Source of the DNA: Thermoflexus sp.
GTDB lineage: Bacteria; Chloroflexota; Anaerolineae; Thermoflexales; Thermoflexaceae
Direction: 5' to 3'
Assembly: GCF_034432235.1 (NCBI RefSeq)
Contig: NZ_DAOUCJ010000111.1
Location: 70,250 to 134,249, forward strand
DNA length: 64,000 nt
In this document: in pieces, positions 42,727 through 50,943 of the stretch
Layout: each line of letters begins with the position of its first letter
Numbering within the stretch: the first letter of the stretch is position 1
Made by a program: the position numbers and the translations under genes
The notes under the pieces: generated by a model
What the model was told of the DNA's origin: nothing
The model's database searches: none
The model's input: only the letters and a program-made list of their open reading frames with translations

Positions 42727-44076
42727 ATGAGTGGAACGGCCATGGAACAGGCACAGGTTCAGGTTCCTATCCTGGATTTCGATTACATTCATCTGGAATC
42801 CAAAACCCTGGATGAGCTCCGGGAACTGGCCCGGGCGCTGAAGATCCCCAGCTATAGCCGCCTGAAAAAGCAGGACCTGATTATGCGGCTCCTCCAGGCG
42901 AAGGCGGAGCAGCAGGGTTACGCCTTCGGTGGGGGGACGCTGGAGATCGTGGAGGATGATGCCCTGGGCACGATCGGGTTTCTCCGGGTGAACCCGAATT
43001 TCCTCCCCAGCCCTCAGGATATCTATGTCAGCCAGTCCCAGATCCGCCGTTTCGGCCTGCGCCGGGGCGATTTCGTCGTCGGCCAGATCCGGCCGCCGAA
43101 GGAGACGGAGAAATACTTCAGCCTCCTGCGGGTGGAAGCGGTCAACGGCCTGGACCCCGAGCAGGCTCGTCTGCGGCCGCGGTTTGAGGAGCTCACCCCG
43201 ATCTTCCCGAATGAGCTCTTCGATCTGGAGACGGATCCCAAGAACCTCACCACCCGTTTGATCAACCTGGTGGCGCCGATCGGCCGGGGGCAGCGGGGCC
43301 TGATCGTCTCACCGCCCAAGGCGGGCAAGACCACCGTCCTCAAGCACATCGCCAACGCGATCTCCACCCGTTACCGGGATGTCCATCTCATGGTCGTGCT
43401 GGTGGGCGAGCGGCCGGAGGAGGTCACCGACATGGATCGCTCGGTGGAGGCCGAGGTGGTCCACAGCACCTTCGATGAGCCCCCGGAGAACCACATCAAG
43501 GTGGCGGAGCTCGCCCTGGAGCGGGCCAAGCGGATGGTGGAAGGGGGAAAGCATGTGGTCATCCTCCTGGATTCCATCACCCGGCTCACCCGGGCGTATA
43601 ACCTGGTGGTGGAACCCAGCGGCCGCACCTGGACCGGCGGTCTGGATCCCGCGGCCCTGTATCCGCCCAAGCGCTTCTTCGGGGCGGCCCGGAACATCGA
43701 GAATGGCGGCTCGCTGACCATCCTGGCCACCTGTCTGATTGATACAGGGAGCCGGATGGATGATGTGATCTATGAGGAGTTCAAGGGGACCGGCAACTGG
43801 GAGCTGCATCTCTCCCGGAAGCTGGCCGAACGCCGGATCTTCCCGGCGATCGACATCGAACGCTCGGGGACGCGGCGGGAGGAGCTCCTGCTGGATCCGG
43901 ATACGCTGGAGAAGGTGTGGCTGATGCGGCGGATGATCGCCCGGATGATGACCCCGCCGCCCGATGGAGGCGGCTACGACCTGACCCAGGTGATGGAGTC
44001 CCTCCTCAACGCCCTGGCGAAAACCCGCAACAACGCGGAGTTCCTCGCCCGCATCAAGAAGGGAGACTGGAGCTGA
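42727..44076 (+). CDS. rho: transcription termination factor Rho
   Basis: Rho is the hexameric RNA-dependent ATPase that ends transcription of untranslated RNA. The 449-residue product has an N-terminal Rho_N domain (TLDELRELARALKIPSYSRLKKQDLIMRLL), a cold-shock-like RNA-binding domain with GTIGFLRVNPNFLPSPQDIYVSQSQIRRFGLRRGDFVVG, and the ATPase core with Walker A SPPKAGKTTVLKHIA. The Q- and R-loop region follows (VVEPSGRTWTGGLDPAALYPPKRFFGAARNIENGGSLTI). The start is 42727 or, less likely, the in-frame ATG at 42742. Its long leader suggests autoregulation, as known for enterobacterial rho. Confidence 0.97.
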   Translation: MSGTAMEQAQVQVPILDFDYIHLESKTLDELRELARALKIPSYSRLKKQDLIMRLLQAKAEQQGYAFGGGTLEIVEDDALGTIGFLRVNPNFLPSPQDIYVSQSQIRRFGLRRGDFVVGQIRPPKETEKYFSLLRVEAVNGLDPEQARLRPRFEELTPIFPNELFDLETDPKNLTTRLINLVAPIGRGQRGLIVSPPKAGKTTVLKHIANAISTRYRDVHLMVVLVGERPEEVTDMDRSVEAEVVHSTFDEPPENHIKVAELALERAKRMVEGGKHVVILLDSITRLTRAYNLVVEPSGRTWTGGLDPAALYPPKRFFGAARNIENGGSLTILATCLIDTGSRMDDVIYEEFKGTGNWELHLSRKLAERRIFPAIDIERSGTRREELLLDPDTLEKVWLMRRMIARMMTPPPDGGGYDLTQVMESLLNALAKTRNNAEFLARIKKGDWS

Positions 44077-44088
44077 GCGTGTCTGGAC

Positions 44089-44119
44089 GGGAGGGCAACG
44101 CCCCGGGCGTTGCCCTCCC
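44089..44119 (+). repeat. GC-rich palindrome downstream of rho
   Basis: GGGAGGGCAACGCCC (44089-44103) pairs with GGGCGTTGCCCTCCC (44105-44119), a 15-bp perfect stem with one central base. No T tract follows, so it is either a T-less terminator or a REP-like element. Confidence 0.6.
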
Positions 44120-44249
44120 CCAGGGGCCTCGGAACCAGCCCTCCTTAATACGAAATACGCCAACCGCCGATCGTTGAGCGGAGCCTCCCCGTTCCCCGTA
44201 GGGCAACGGCTTGCAGTTGCCTTACGCTCCTCCAGGTGCGGCTGTCGTA

Positions 44250-45485
44250 TCAGGACGGCAGCCTCTCCACGATGGTGGCCTCCCCCTGACCCACGCCCAC
44301 GCAGAGGGCAGCCAATCCGTAGCGCGCCTTCCGCCGGCGCATCTCGTAAAGCAGGGTGGTGAGGATGCGGGCCCCGCTGCAACCCAGGGGATGCCCCAGG
44401 GCGATGGCCCCCCCGTTGACGTTCACCTTGTTGAGATCCAGCCCTAGCAGCTTGATGCAGGCCAGGGTCTGGATGGCGAAGGCCTCGTTGATCTCCACCA
44501 GGTCGATCTGATCCAGAGTCAGCCCGGCCCGCTCCAGGACCCTGCGGGTGGCCGGGACCGGACCGTAGCCCATCACCCGCGGGTTCACCCCCACGGCGGC
44601 GGAGGCCACCCATCGGGCCATAGGCTGCAGGCCCAGCGCCCGCGCCTTTTCGGCGCTCATCAGGAGCAACGCCGCGGCTCCATCGCTCAGCCCCGAGGCG
44701 TTCCCCGCGGTCACCGTCCCCCCTTTCCGGAACACCGGGGGCAGCCGGGAGAGACGCTCCAGATCCGTATCCAGAACGATCTCCCCGTTCTCCACCCGGT
44801 AGCGCGGCCCTTCGTCGGTGTCGATGACCAGCGGGGGCTGACCCGGCCGTTCAATGACCACGGGGACGATCTCCTCCCTGAATTTCCCGGAGCGAATGGC
44901 TTCCACCGCGCGCTGATGGGAGAGGAGGGCGAAGCGGTCCTGCTCCTCGCGGGTGATCTCGGGGTGCTCCGCCGCGATGTTCTCCGCCGTCTCCCCCATG
45001 GATTCCAGGGGGAACATGGCCTCCATCCGCGGGTTCGGGAACCGCCATCCCAGCGCCGTATCGTAGACCGTGAAGTTGCCCCGGGGGAATGGGACCGCCG
45101 CCTTGGGCATGACCCAGGGCGCTCGGGTCATGCTCTCCACCCCTCCCGCCACGATCACATCCGCCTCGCCGCACCGGATGGTCCGCGCGGCCAGGTTCAC
45201 GGCGGTCAGCCCGGAGGCGCAAAGGCGGTTCACCGTCACTCCGGCGACGTGCTCCGGGAAGCCCGCCAGCAACAGGGCCATCCGGGCGACATTCCGGTTG
45301 TCCTCCCCGGCCTGGTTGGCGCAGCCCATATAGACTTCGTCCACCATCCCCGGGTCGATGCCGGCGCGGCGCACCACCTCGCGGATGACCAGCGCGGCCA
45401 GATCATCGGGACGCACGTCTTTTAAGATCCCTCCGTATTTGCCTATGGGGGTGCGCACGGCGGCAACGATCACCACCTCCCGCAT
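44250..45485 (-). CDS. thiolase family acetyl-CoA acyltransferase
   Basis: Thiolases split or form 3-oxoacyl-CoA. The 411-residue protein begins MREVVIVAAVRTPIGKYGG and has the acyl-accepting cysteine C89 in NRLCASGL and the second active site GGAIALGHPLGCSGARI near the C-terminus. Degradative (acetyl-CoA or beta-ketoadipyl-CoA) and biosynthetic thiolases cannot be told apart here. The VYMGCANQAGEDNRNVARMALLLAG segment recalls the PcaF/PaaJ group. GGGAGGG precedes the ATG. No other beta-oxidation gene is adjacent. Confidence 0.9.
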   Translation of the reverse strand: MREVVIVAAVRTPIGKYGGILKDVRPDDLAALVIREVVRRAGIDPGMVDEVYMGCANQAGEDNRNVARMALLLAGFPEHVAGVTVNRLCASGLTAVNLAARTIRCGEADVIVAGGVESMTRAPWVMPKAAVPFPRGNFTVYDTALGWRFPNPRMEAMFPLESMGETAENIAAEHPEITREEQDRFALLSHQRAVEAIRSGKFREEIVPVVIERPGQPPLVIDTDEGPRYRVENGEIVLDTDLERLSRLPPVFRKGGTVTAGNASGLSDGAAALLLMSAEKARALGLQPMARWVASAAVGVNPRVMGYGPVPATRRVLERAGLTLDQIDLVEINEAFAIQTLACIKLLGLDLNKVNVNGGAIALGHPLGCSGARILTTLLYEMRRRKARYGLAALCVGVGQGEATIVERLPS

Positions 45486-45569
45486 GGATCCCTCCCGTTA
45501 GGAGTTTTTGTGGTCATCGATCGATCCCGCCATGCCCATCGGAGGGGAAGGGAGCGCCCCGGCTCCGGG

Positions 45570-46067
45570 CTATTGAAGCCGGTTGATGTTGATCCATATC
45601 GAGCCCCCCATGATTCGGGCCGGGTAAGTGGGGAGCGGGGAAGCGCATGGGCCGGCCAGAAGGCGACCGTCTGCCGTGAAACGACATCCGGCGCACTCGG
45701 CCACCAGCTCCAGGCCTTCGATCTTCAGCAGGCAGGAAACGCCGGGCGGCTGCATGGGGAACGCCCGGATCTGCTCTCCGGTACGCACCAGGATCAGGGG
45801 ATAAATCCGGCCGCTTCGGTCCGACAGGGTGATGGGGAAGGGAACCCCTTCGCTCAGGCGATCCGGCGGCACGCCGGTGTCCAGCCATCGGGGGGTCCAG
45901 GGGGCTCCGAAGATCGCCAGCCCGAAGATCATACAGAGGCCCAGCCCCAGCAGGCTTCCAAAAAGGGCGAGGAACACTTTTCCTTTTCGACCGGCCTGGG
46001 AGGGCAAACCTTCCTCCTCAACCGGAAAAGGAACACCCTCGCTTCGACCATCCCCTGCCCATGTCAT
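45570..46067 (-). CDS. membrane-anchored Rieske-like domain lacking cluster ligands
   Basis: The 165-residue protein has a hydrophilic N-terminus, one membrane helix (about 31-54) and a C-terminal domain laid out like a Rieske fold: YPLILVRTGEQIRAF, then PPGVSC, then LELVAECAGCRFTADGRLLAGPCASPLPTYPARIMGGSIWI. In true Rieske proteins the boxes are CxHxGC and CPCHG. Here the ligand positions read P-P-G-V-S-C and A-E-C-A-G, so both Cys/His pairs are gone. The two extra cysteines that form a disulfide in Rieske proteins (C112, C125) remain. It probably binds no iron. It lies between rpmF and the thiolase gene; its role is unknown. Confidence 0.7.
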   Translation of the reverse strand: MTWAGDGRSEGVPFPVEEEGLPSQAGRKGKVFLALFGSLLGLGLCMIFGLAIFGAPWTPRWLDTGVPPDRLSEGVPFPITLSDRSGRIYPLILVRTGEQIRAFPMQPPGVSCLLKIEGLELVAECAGCRFTADGRLLAGPCASPLPTYPARIMGGSIWININRLQ

Positions 46068-46178
46068 CGTCGAGCTCCACTGCCCCTCTGGACGGTCAGC
46101 CGTTCGGGTTCGCGGATAAAAGACGCGGGGAGGAGAAGATCCCCCCCGCGCCGATTCCTCCGGATGAATTCCGGCCGC

Positions 46179-46367
46179 TCACGCGCGCCCTTCCACTTCC
46201 AGAACCTGCACGCCCCGGTAAGTCCCGCAATATGGGCAGACGTGATGGGGGAGGATCCGGTTCTTGCAGCGGGGGCATGGCACCAGATTCGGGCGCTGCA
46301 GCGCATCATGCGCCCGGCGCATCCCCCGTCGCGTCCGGGTCACCCGGCGCTTCGGCAATGCACCCAT
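46179..46367 (-). CDS. rpmF: 50S ribosomal protein L32
   Basis: L32 is a small zinc-ribbon protein of the large ribosomal subunit. The 62-residue product starts MGALPKRRVTRTRRGMRRAHDAL and keeps the four zinc-binding cysteines (CPRC and CPYC). It is therefore the C+ form that needs zinc. A strong GGAGGAGGTGATC precedes the ATG. The usual partner encoding a YceD/DUF177 protein is not adjacent. Confidence 0.95.
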   Translation of the reverse strand: MGALPKRRVTRTRRGMRRAHDALQRPNLVPCPRCKNRILPHHVCPYCGTYRGVQVLEVEGRA

Positions 46368-46615
46368 CGAAGATCACCTCCTCCGGAGATGCTGGGGGGT
46401 TCGGTTACACCCATAATGGTAAATCAGGGCGGAAAGAACTGCAATCTCCTTCGGCCCACTGGACGGGCTCCCGAACGGCCGGGTGGGCGGAAGGCCGCTA
46501 TACGGTTACGGAGAAACCGCCGCAACGTGTTCAACCGTTCTGTGACTCCTCGTCTTTCACCCCACAGGGTGAAACCCATGACCGGCCACTTCCTGCTTCC
46601 TCGACCCGTGGCTCG

Positions 46616-46645
46616 TGGAGTGCGGCGCCCGGGCGCCGCACTCCA
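46616..46645 (+). repeat. perfect 30-base GC-rich palindrome
   Basis: TGGAGTGCGGCGCCC followed at once by its reverse complement, 15 + 15 bases. The core GGAGTGCGGC also appears in the hairpin after trpA (15410-15419), suggesting a dispersed element. Confidence 0.7.
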
Positions 46646-46676
46646 GGCCGTTCTGCCGCCAGAGGGATCTGGGGCA

Positions 46677-46703
46677 CCCCAGCCGGCCTTCGACCGGCTG
46701 GGG
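46677..46703 (+). repeat. 10-bp stem-loop
   Basis: CCCCAGCCGG (46677-46686) pairs with CCGGCTGGGG (46694-46703) around CCTTCGA. A weaker third repeat (CGACCGG 46710-46716 with CCGGTCG 46737-46743) follows. There is no T tract. Confidence 0.6.
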
Positions 46704-46829
46704 ACCCCGCGACCGGCGTCCCTTCCCGGGGAACTCCCGGTCGGGCCGTTGAGGGCGGCCAACCCATAAAGCCGCAGGTGGATGGCGGCGTGGAGATCCC
46801 GATCCATCTCCAGCCCGCAGCCCTTACAG

Positions 46830-49396
46830 ATTACAGAAGAATATGGCTACGACACCCAGGACCGGATGTCAACGTGACCACCCGTTACGAATACGACCCC
46901 CGTGGGAACCTTATCCGGAGGATCAGCCCTCGGGGCTTTGCCACCCGCTACGCCTATGACGCGGCGAACCCTCTCATCGCCGTCACCGACGCCCTCTCCC
47001 GGACCACCGCCTACGCCTATGACCTGGACAACCACCTCATCGCGGTGATGGACGCGGCGGGGAAGGTCACCCGCTACGAGTATGACCTCCTGGGCTGGCG
47101 CACCGCTGAGATCCGCAACTTCCGGGAAGGCGAGCCGCCTTCGTCCGACGTCAACGTCACCACCTGCTATGCGTATGATCCGGTCGGTGACCTCGTGAAG
47201 GTCACCGATCCCAACGGCATCGCCATCTGCTACGAATACGACGTCCTGAACCGTCGGACGGCGGAGATCCGCAACTGCCGCCCGGGCGAACCCCCGGGCC
47301 CCGACGTCAACGTCGTTGCTCGCTACGAATACGACCGGGTGGGCAACCTGGTGAGACGCACCGACCCCAACGGCCACGCCACCCGCCTGGTCGATGACGG
47401 CCTGAACCGCCTGGTGGCCCGCACCGACCCGGAGGGGCACACGATCACCTTCGCCTACGACCGGGTGGGGAACCTCATCCGGCGGGTGGACGCCCGGGGT
47501 GATCCCACCACCTGGGCGTATGACGCCCTCAACCGGCCCATCCCCGTCACCGATGCCCTCTCCGGCACCACCGTCTACCGATAGGACCCGGTGGGGAACC
47601 TCCTGGCTCTGACCGACCCCAACGGCCCCGCCACGGCCTGTGCTTAGGACGGCCTCTACCGCCGGGTGACCATCACCGACCCTGAAGGCTACGTCACCTG
47701 TTACGAATACGACCCAGGCGGCAACCGCGTGGCGGTGGTGGATGCCAATGGGAACCGCACCGCCTTCACTACGATCCCCTGGACCGGCTGGAGGCGGTCA
47801 CCAACGCCGAGGGCGAGACCACCTGCTATCGCTACGACCCGGTGGGCAACCAGACCGACCTCATCGAGCCCGACGGCGTCGTCCCCCACTACGAATACGA
47901 CGGGGTCTACCGCCTGGCGGCCGTCATCCTGAACCATCGCCCCGGCGAGCCTGCCGACCATCAGACCAACGGGGCCTATCGCTACGAATACGATCCCGGC
48001 GGCCGTTGGGTGCGGGTGCGCCTTCTGCCGAATGCGGCTTCGGCGGCCCGTTCCCTCACCTACACCGACGACGCCCTGGGCCGCCTCATCGCCGAGAGCG
48101 ACCCGCTGGGGAACACCGATCGCTACGCCTATGATCCGGCCGGCAACCGCATCCGCCGCGCCGACCCCAACGGCCATGTTACGGTCTACACCTACAACGC
48201 CGACAACCTCCTGATCCGCATCGCCTACGACGACGGAACCGCCGTGGCCTTCGCTGACGACGAGAACCACAACCGGACGGGGATGACCGACACCCTGGGG
48301 GTGAGCCGGTGGGTATACGATCCCCTGAACCGGGCCGTGGCGGTCACCGACAGCCTGGGGCGGGCGCTGGGCTACGCCGCTGATGCGGTGGGCAACCGGA
48401 TTGCCATCACCTACCCAGTCACGGGGACGGTGACCTATGCCTACGACGCCAACCACCGGCTGCGGGGCGTCACCGACCCCTACGGGCACACCCCCCGCTA
48501 CGAGCGGGACGGGGTGGGCTCAACCCCAACGGCACCGTCACGGAAGCCGTATAGGACCGGGCGAACCGTCTGGTGGGCCTGACCACCCGTCGTCTGGACG
48601 GCACGGTCATCGCCGCCTTCGCCTACGAGGTGGACGCGGTGGGCCTGTGGACGGGGATGACCGCCACCTACGGCTGGCGCAACCCGCTGGTGGTGGTGGA
48701 GCGCTACACCTACGACCCCCTGCGCCGCCTCACCGGTGTTACGGACAGCGAGGGCTTCCGGGAGACCTACGGTCGTCTCATTCCCGCTCAGGGCGACTTC
48801 ACCGACCTGCACAACCCTTACACCTTTCTGGGGAAGGAATGGGACGAGGGCCTGGGCCTGTATGAATTCGGCGTTCGCCTTTATGATCCCTGGGCGGGGG
48901 TGTGGCTGACGCGGGAGCCGTTGCCGGGGGATGTGTGGCGGCCGCGGACGTGGCACCGCTACGCCTATGCGTTCGCCAGCCCCATCAGTTACGATGACCC
49001 GTATGGGATGCAGACCTGTGGGTTCAACATCCTCACCGGAGAGCAGGAGTGCTTCGGTGAGACAACGGGGATGGGGTGGACGCCCACTTTCGCGTGGACC
49101 CCCTGTCATCCTCCGTTCCGGCAGCCCCACCCCCTGCGGGCGCCTGGATGTGTCTCCTCAGCCCGGCCGATCTCTTCTCGCTGGCCTATGGGGGCTACCA
49201 GGCCTGGCGGGCCGGGCGGATGCTTCGAGGTGGGCTGAGGTTTGTTCCGGGGAGCGCCTATCCGGGCCCGATCATCGTATACGGCTCCCGGGAAGCCTGT
49301 GAGGCGGTGGGGCTTTCTCCCTTTCTTACCCATGCTCGCTGGACCCATCCGGCGCTGATCCGATTTCAGAAAACTGGAAAGCCCTGTTCTTCCTGA
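46830..49396 (+). pseudogene. broken RHS/YD-repeat protein gene
   Basis: The translated pieces carry many YD repeats (YxYDxxGNLxxxxDPNG) and, at 48800-49000, the RHS core ending: NPYTFLGKEWDEGLGLYEFGVRLYDPWAGVWLTREPLPGD, then YAYAFASPISYDDPYG. The gene is broken by three TAG codons (47582, 47645, 48552) and three apparent single-base losses (near 47770, 48520 and 49080). The frame steps each time by -1. The final piece (to 49396) reads AWMCLLSPADLFSLAYGGYQAWRAGRM, a variable C-terminal part. No start codon or signal peptide is evident; a stray YGYD repeat at about 46838 is in another frame. Intact relatives are large surface or toxin-delivery proteins. Confidence 0.85.
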
Positions 49397-49404
49397 GCAG
49401 CCTG

Positions 49405-49433
49405 TTGACAGGGTTCGCTGGGTCGGCTAAAAT
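49405..49433 (+). promoter_or_regulatory. promoter of rpsL
   Basis: TTGACA at 49405-49410, 17 bases, TAAAAT at 49428-49433, beginning right after the RHS relic. A leader of about 220 bases would precede rpsL; no known ribosomal-protein leader structure was recognised in it. Confidence 0.85.
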
Positions 49434-49661
49434 ACGCGGTGTCTTTTTCCCCGGGCGCTGGGTTCATCCCCCAGCTGGGGGATCCTCCCAGGGGAAGTGC
49501 TCCATCCGGCGTCACGCGATGAGTTCCCCCTGGGGTTGTAAAAGCTTGCCCAAAGCACGTTCTCCCCTCCCGTGGCTTTTGGACGAGGGGATAAGTATGT
49601 TTTCCCGATCGGAGCGCTATGGCACAAGCCCGGTGAACCCTAAGCGAGAGGGATGAGAAGT

Positions 49662-50093
49662 ATGCCCACGATCAACCAGCTGGTCCGCAAGGGCCGCAAG
49701 CCGAAAGTTCGGAAAAGCAAGTCCCCTGCCCTGCATTGGGTGTATAACTCCCTGACCGGGGAGCGTTACTGGGATCCGAAGGGGGCTCCACAGCGCCGTG
49801 GGGTCTGTGTGGTGGTGCGCACCATGACGCCCAAGAAGCCCAACTCGGCGCTGCGGAAGATCGCCCGGGTTCGCCTCACCAGCGGGGTGGAGGTCACCGC
49901 TTACATCCCCGGCGAGGGCCATAATCTCCAGGAGCACTCGGTGGTTCTGGTGCGCGGGGGGCGTGTGAAGGATCTACCGGGGGTGCGCTATCACATCATC
50001 CGGGGCGCCCTGGATGCGGCGGGCGTGGAGAAGCGACGCCAGGGGCGCTCGAAATACGGCGCCAAGCGGCCTAAGGAGCAGAAGGGCCGGTGA
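49662..50093 (+). CDS. rpsL: 30S ribosomal protein S12
   Basis: S12 lies at the decoding centre of the small subunit. The start at ATG 49662 gives MPTINQLVRKGRKP, the universal N-terminus, and a 143-residue protein. The conserved TPKKPNSALRK and EHSVVLVRGGRVKDLPGVRYH are present. Between SPAL and PQRRGVC there is an insertion of about 17 residues (HWVYNSLTGERYWDPKGA) compared with the Escherichia coli protein; insertions at this place are known in several other phyla. rpsG, fusA and tuf do not follow, since a terminator comes next. Confidence 0.97.
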   Translation: MPTINQLVRKGRKPKVRKSKSPALHWVYNSLTGERYWDPKGAPQRRGVCVVVRTMTPKKPNSALRKIARVRLTSGVEVTAYIPGEGHNLQEHSVVLVRGGRVKDLPGVRYHIIRGALDAAGVEKRRQGRSKYGAKRPKEQKGR

Positions 50094-50118
50094 CGTCTTC
50101 TCCCCGATGAGTGGATCT

Positions 50119-50156
50119 GCGGAGGGGAGCCCGGGAGGGGCTCCCCTCCGCTTTAT
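50119..50156 (+). terminator. strong intrinsic terminator after rpsL
   Basis: A perfect 14-bp stem (50119-50132 with 50138-50151) with a five-base loop, followed by TTTAT. It separates rpsL from the convergent pseudouridine synthase gene whose last codon touches it. Transcription from rpsL therefore appears monocistronic. Confidence 0.85.
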
Positions 50157-50899
50157 CCGGCTCGGAGACGTGGCAGGGCTTTCGGAGCCTGCGGCTTCAT
50201 GGTCCGAAGTTGCCGTAACTCCTGGGGGGTCAGGGGACGCCACTGGCCGGGCCTGAGACGACCCAGTGTCACCGGTCCGATGCGGATGCGGATCAGGCGC
50301 CGCACCGGATGGCCCAGTCGGGCCGCGATCCGCCGGATCTGGCGCTTTTTCCCTTCCCGCATCTCCACGAGCAACCACGTTTGACCCCCCTCGTAGCGGA
50401 TGACCTGCACCTTCGCCGGCCGGGTCCTCTGCCCCTCCAGGAAGATGCCCCGTCGCCAGCGCTCCAGGGTTTCGGAATCCGGGTGCCCCTCTACCAGGAC
50501 CTGATAAACTTTCGGGTGCTCATAGCGGGGATGGGTTAATCGGTGGGCCAGATCCCCATCGTTGATGAGCAGGACCAGCCCCTCGCTCCGCGCATCCAGG
50601 CGTCCGACGACATAGAGCGGTTTCACCGGTGGGACCAGATCATAAACGCTGGGCCTCCCGGAGCCCGGCATCGGATCCGAGAGCACGCCCCGGGGCTTAT
50701 AAAGCGCAAAGCCTGTGAGAGGCGGGATCCAGATGCGGCGGCCATCTACCCGGATCTCGTCCCGCTCCGGATCCGCGCTCATCCCGAGATGGGCGAGGGC
50801 CCTGTTCACGGTCACCCTTCCCTGCCGGATCAGCTCTTCACATTCCCGACGGGAGCCTAACCCCGCGCGCGCCAGGATCTTTTGAAGACGTTCGCGCAT
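50153..50899 (-). CDS. RsuA/RluB-family pseudouridine synthase
   Basis: The enzyme isomerises a uridine of rRNA to pseudouridine. The 248-residue product begins with an S4 RNA-binding domain (RLQKILARAGLGSRRECEELIRQGRVTVN). The catalytic domain follows, with the active-site Asp in VGRLDARSEGLVLLINDGDLAHRLTHPRYEHPKVYQV, and KKRQIRRIAARLGHPVRRLIRIRIG near the end. RluB and RsuA substrates (23S and 16S rRNA) cannot be separated by eye; RluB is more usual for this form. ATG 50899 is used because upstream codons show no family similarity. Confidence 0.92.
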   Translation of the reverse strand: MRERLQKILARAGLGSRRECEELIRQGRVTVNRALAHLGMSADPERDEIRVDGRRIWIPPLTGFALYKPRGVLSDPMPGSGRPSVYDLVPPVKPLYVVGRLDARSEGLVLLINDGDLAHRLTHPRYEHPKVYQVLVEGHPDSETLERWRRGIFLEGQRTRPAKVQVIRYEGGQTWLLVEMREGKKRQIRRIAARLGHPVRRLIRIRIGPVTLGRLRPGQWRPLTPQELRQLRTMKPQAPKALPRLRAG

Positions 50900-50943
50900 G
50901 CTTATCCCTGCATCCCCCAGGATGCGACAGGGCTTTATCGCGT

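Larger units (their letters stand above)
46368..46829. other. intergenic region with palindromes upstream of rpmF and the RHS relic
   Basis: There is no intact gene. On the minus strand TTGCAG (46444-46439), 17 bases and TACCAT (46421-46416) may be the rpmF promoter, though weak. Three inverted repeats follow at 46616-46645, 46677-46703 and 46710-46743. The + frame through here joins the RHS reading frame but shows no YD repeats, no start site and no signal peptide. Confidence 0.5.

Noticed and set aside
46850..49000. Regular repeats considered as a CRISPR array
   Set aside because: The repeats are degenerate protein-level YD repeats with variable spacing, not identical DNA repeats with unique spacers; no cas genes are near.
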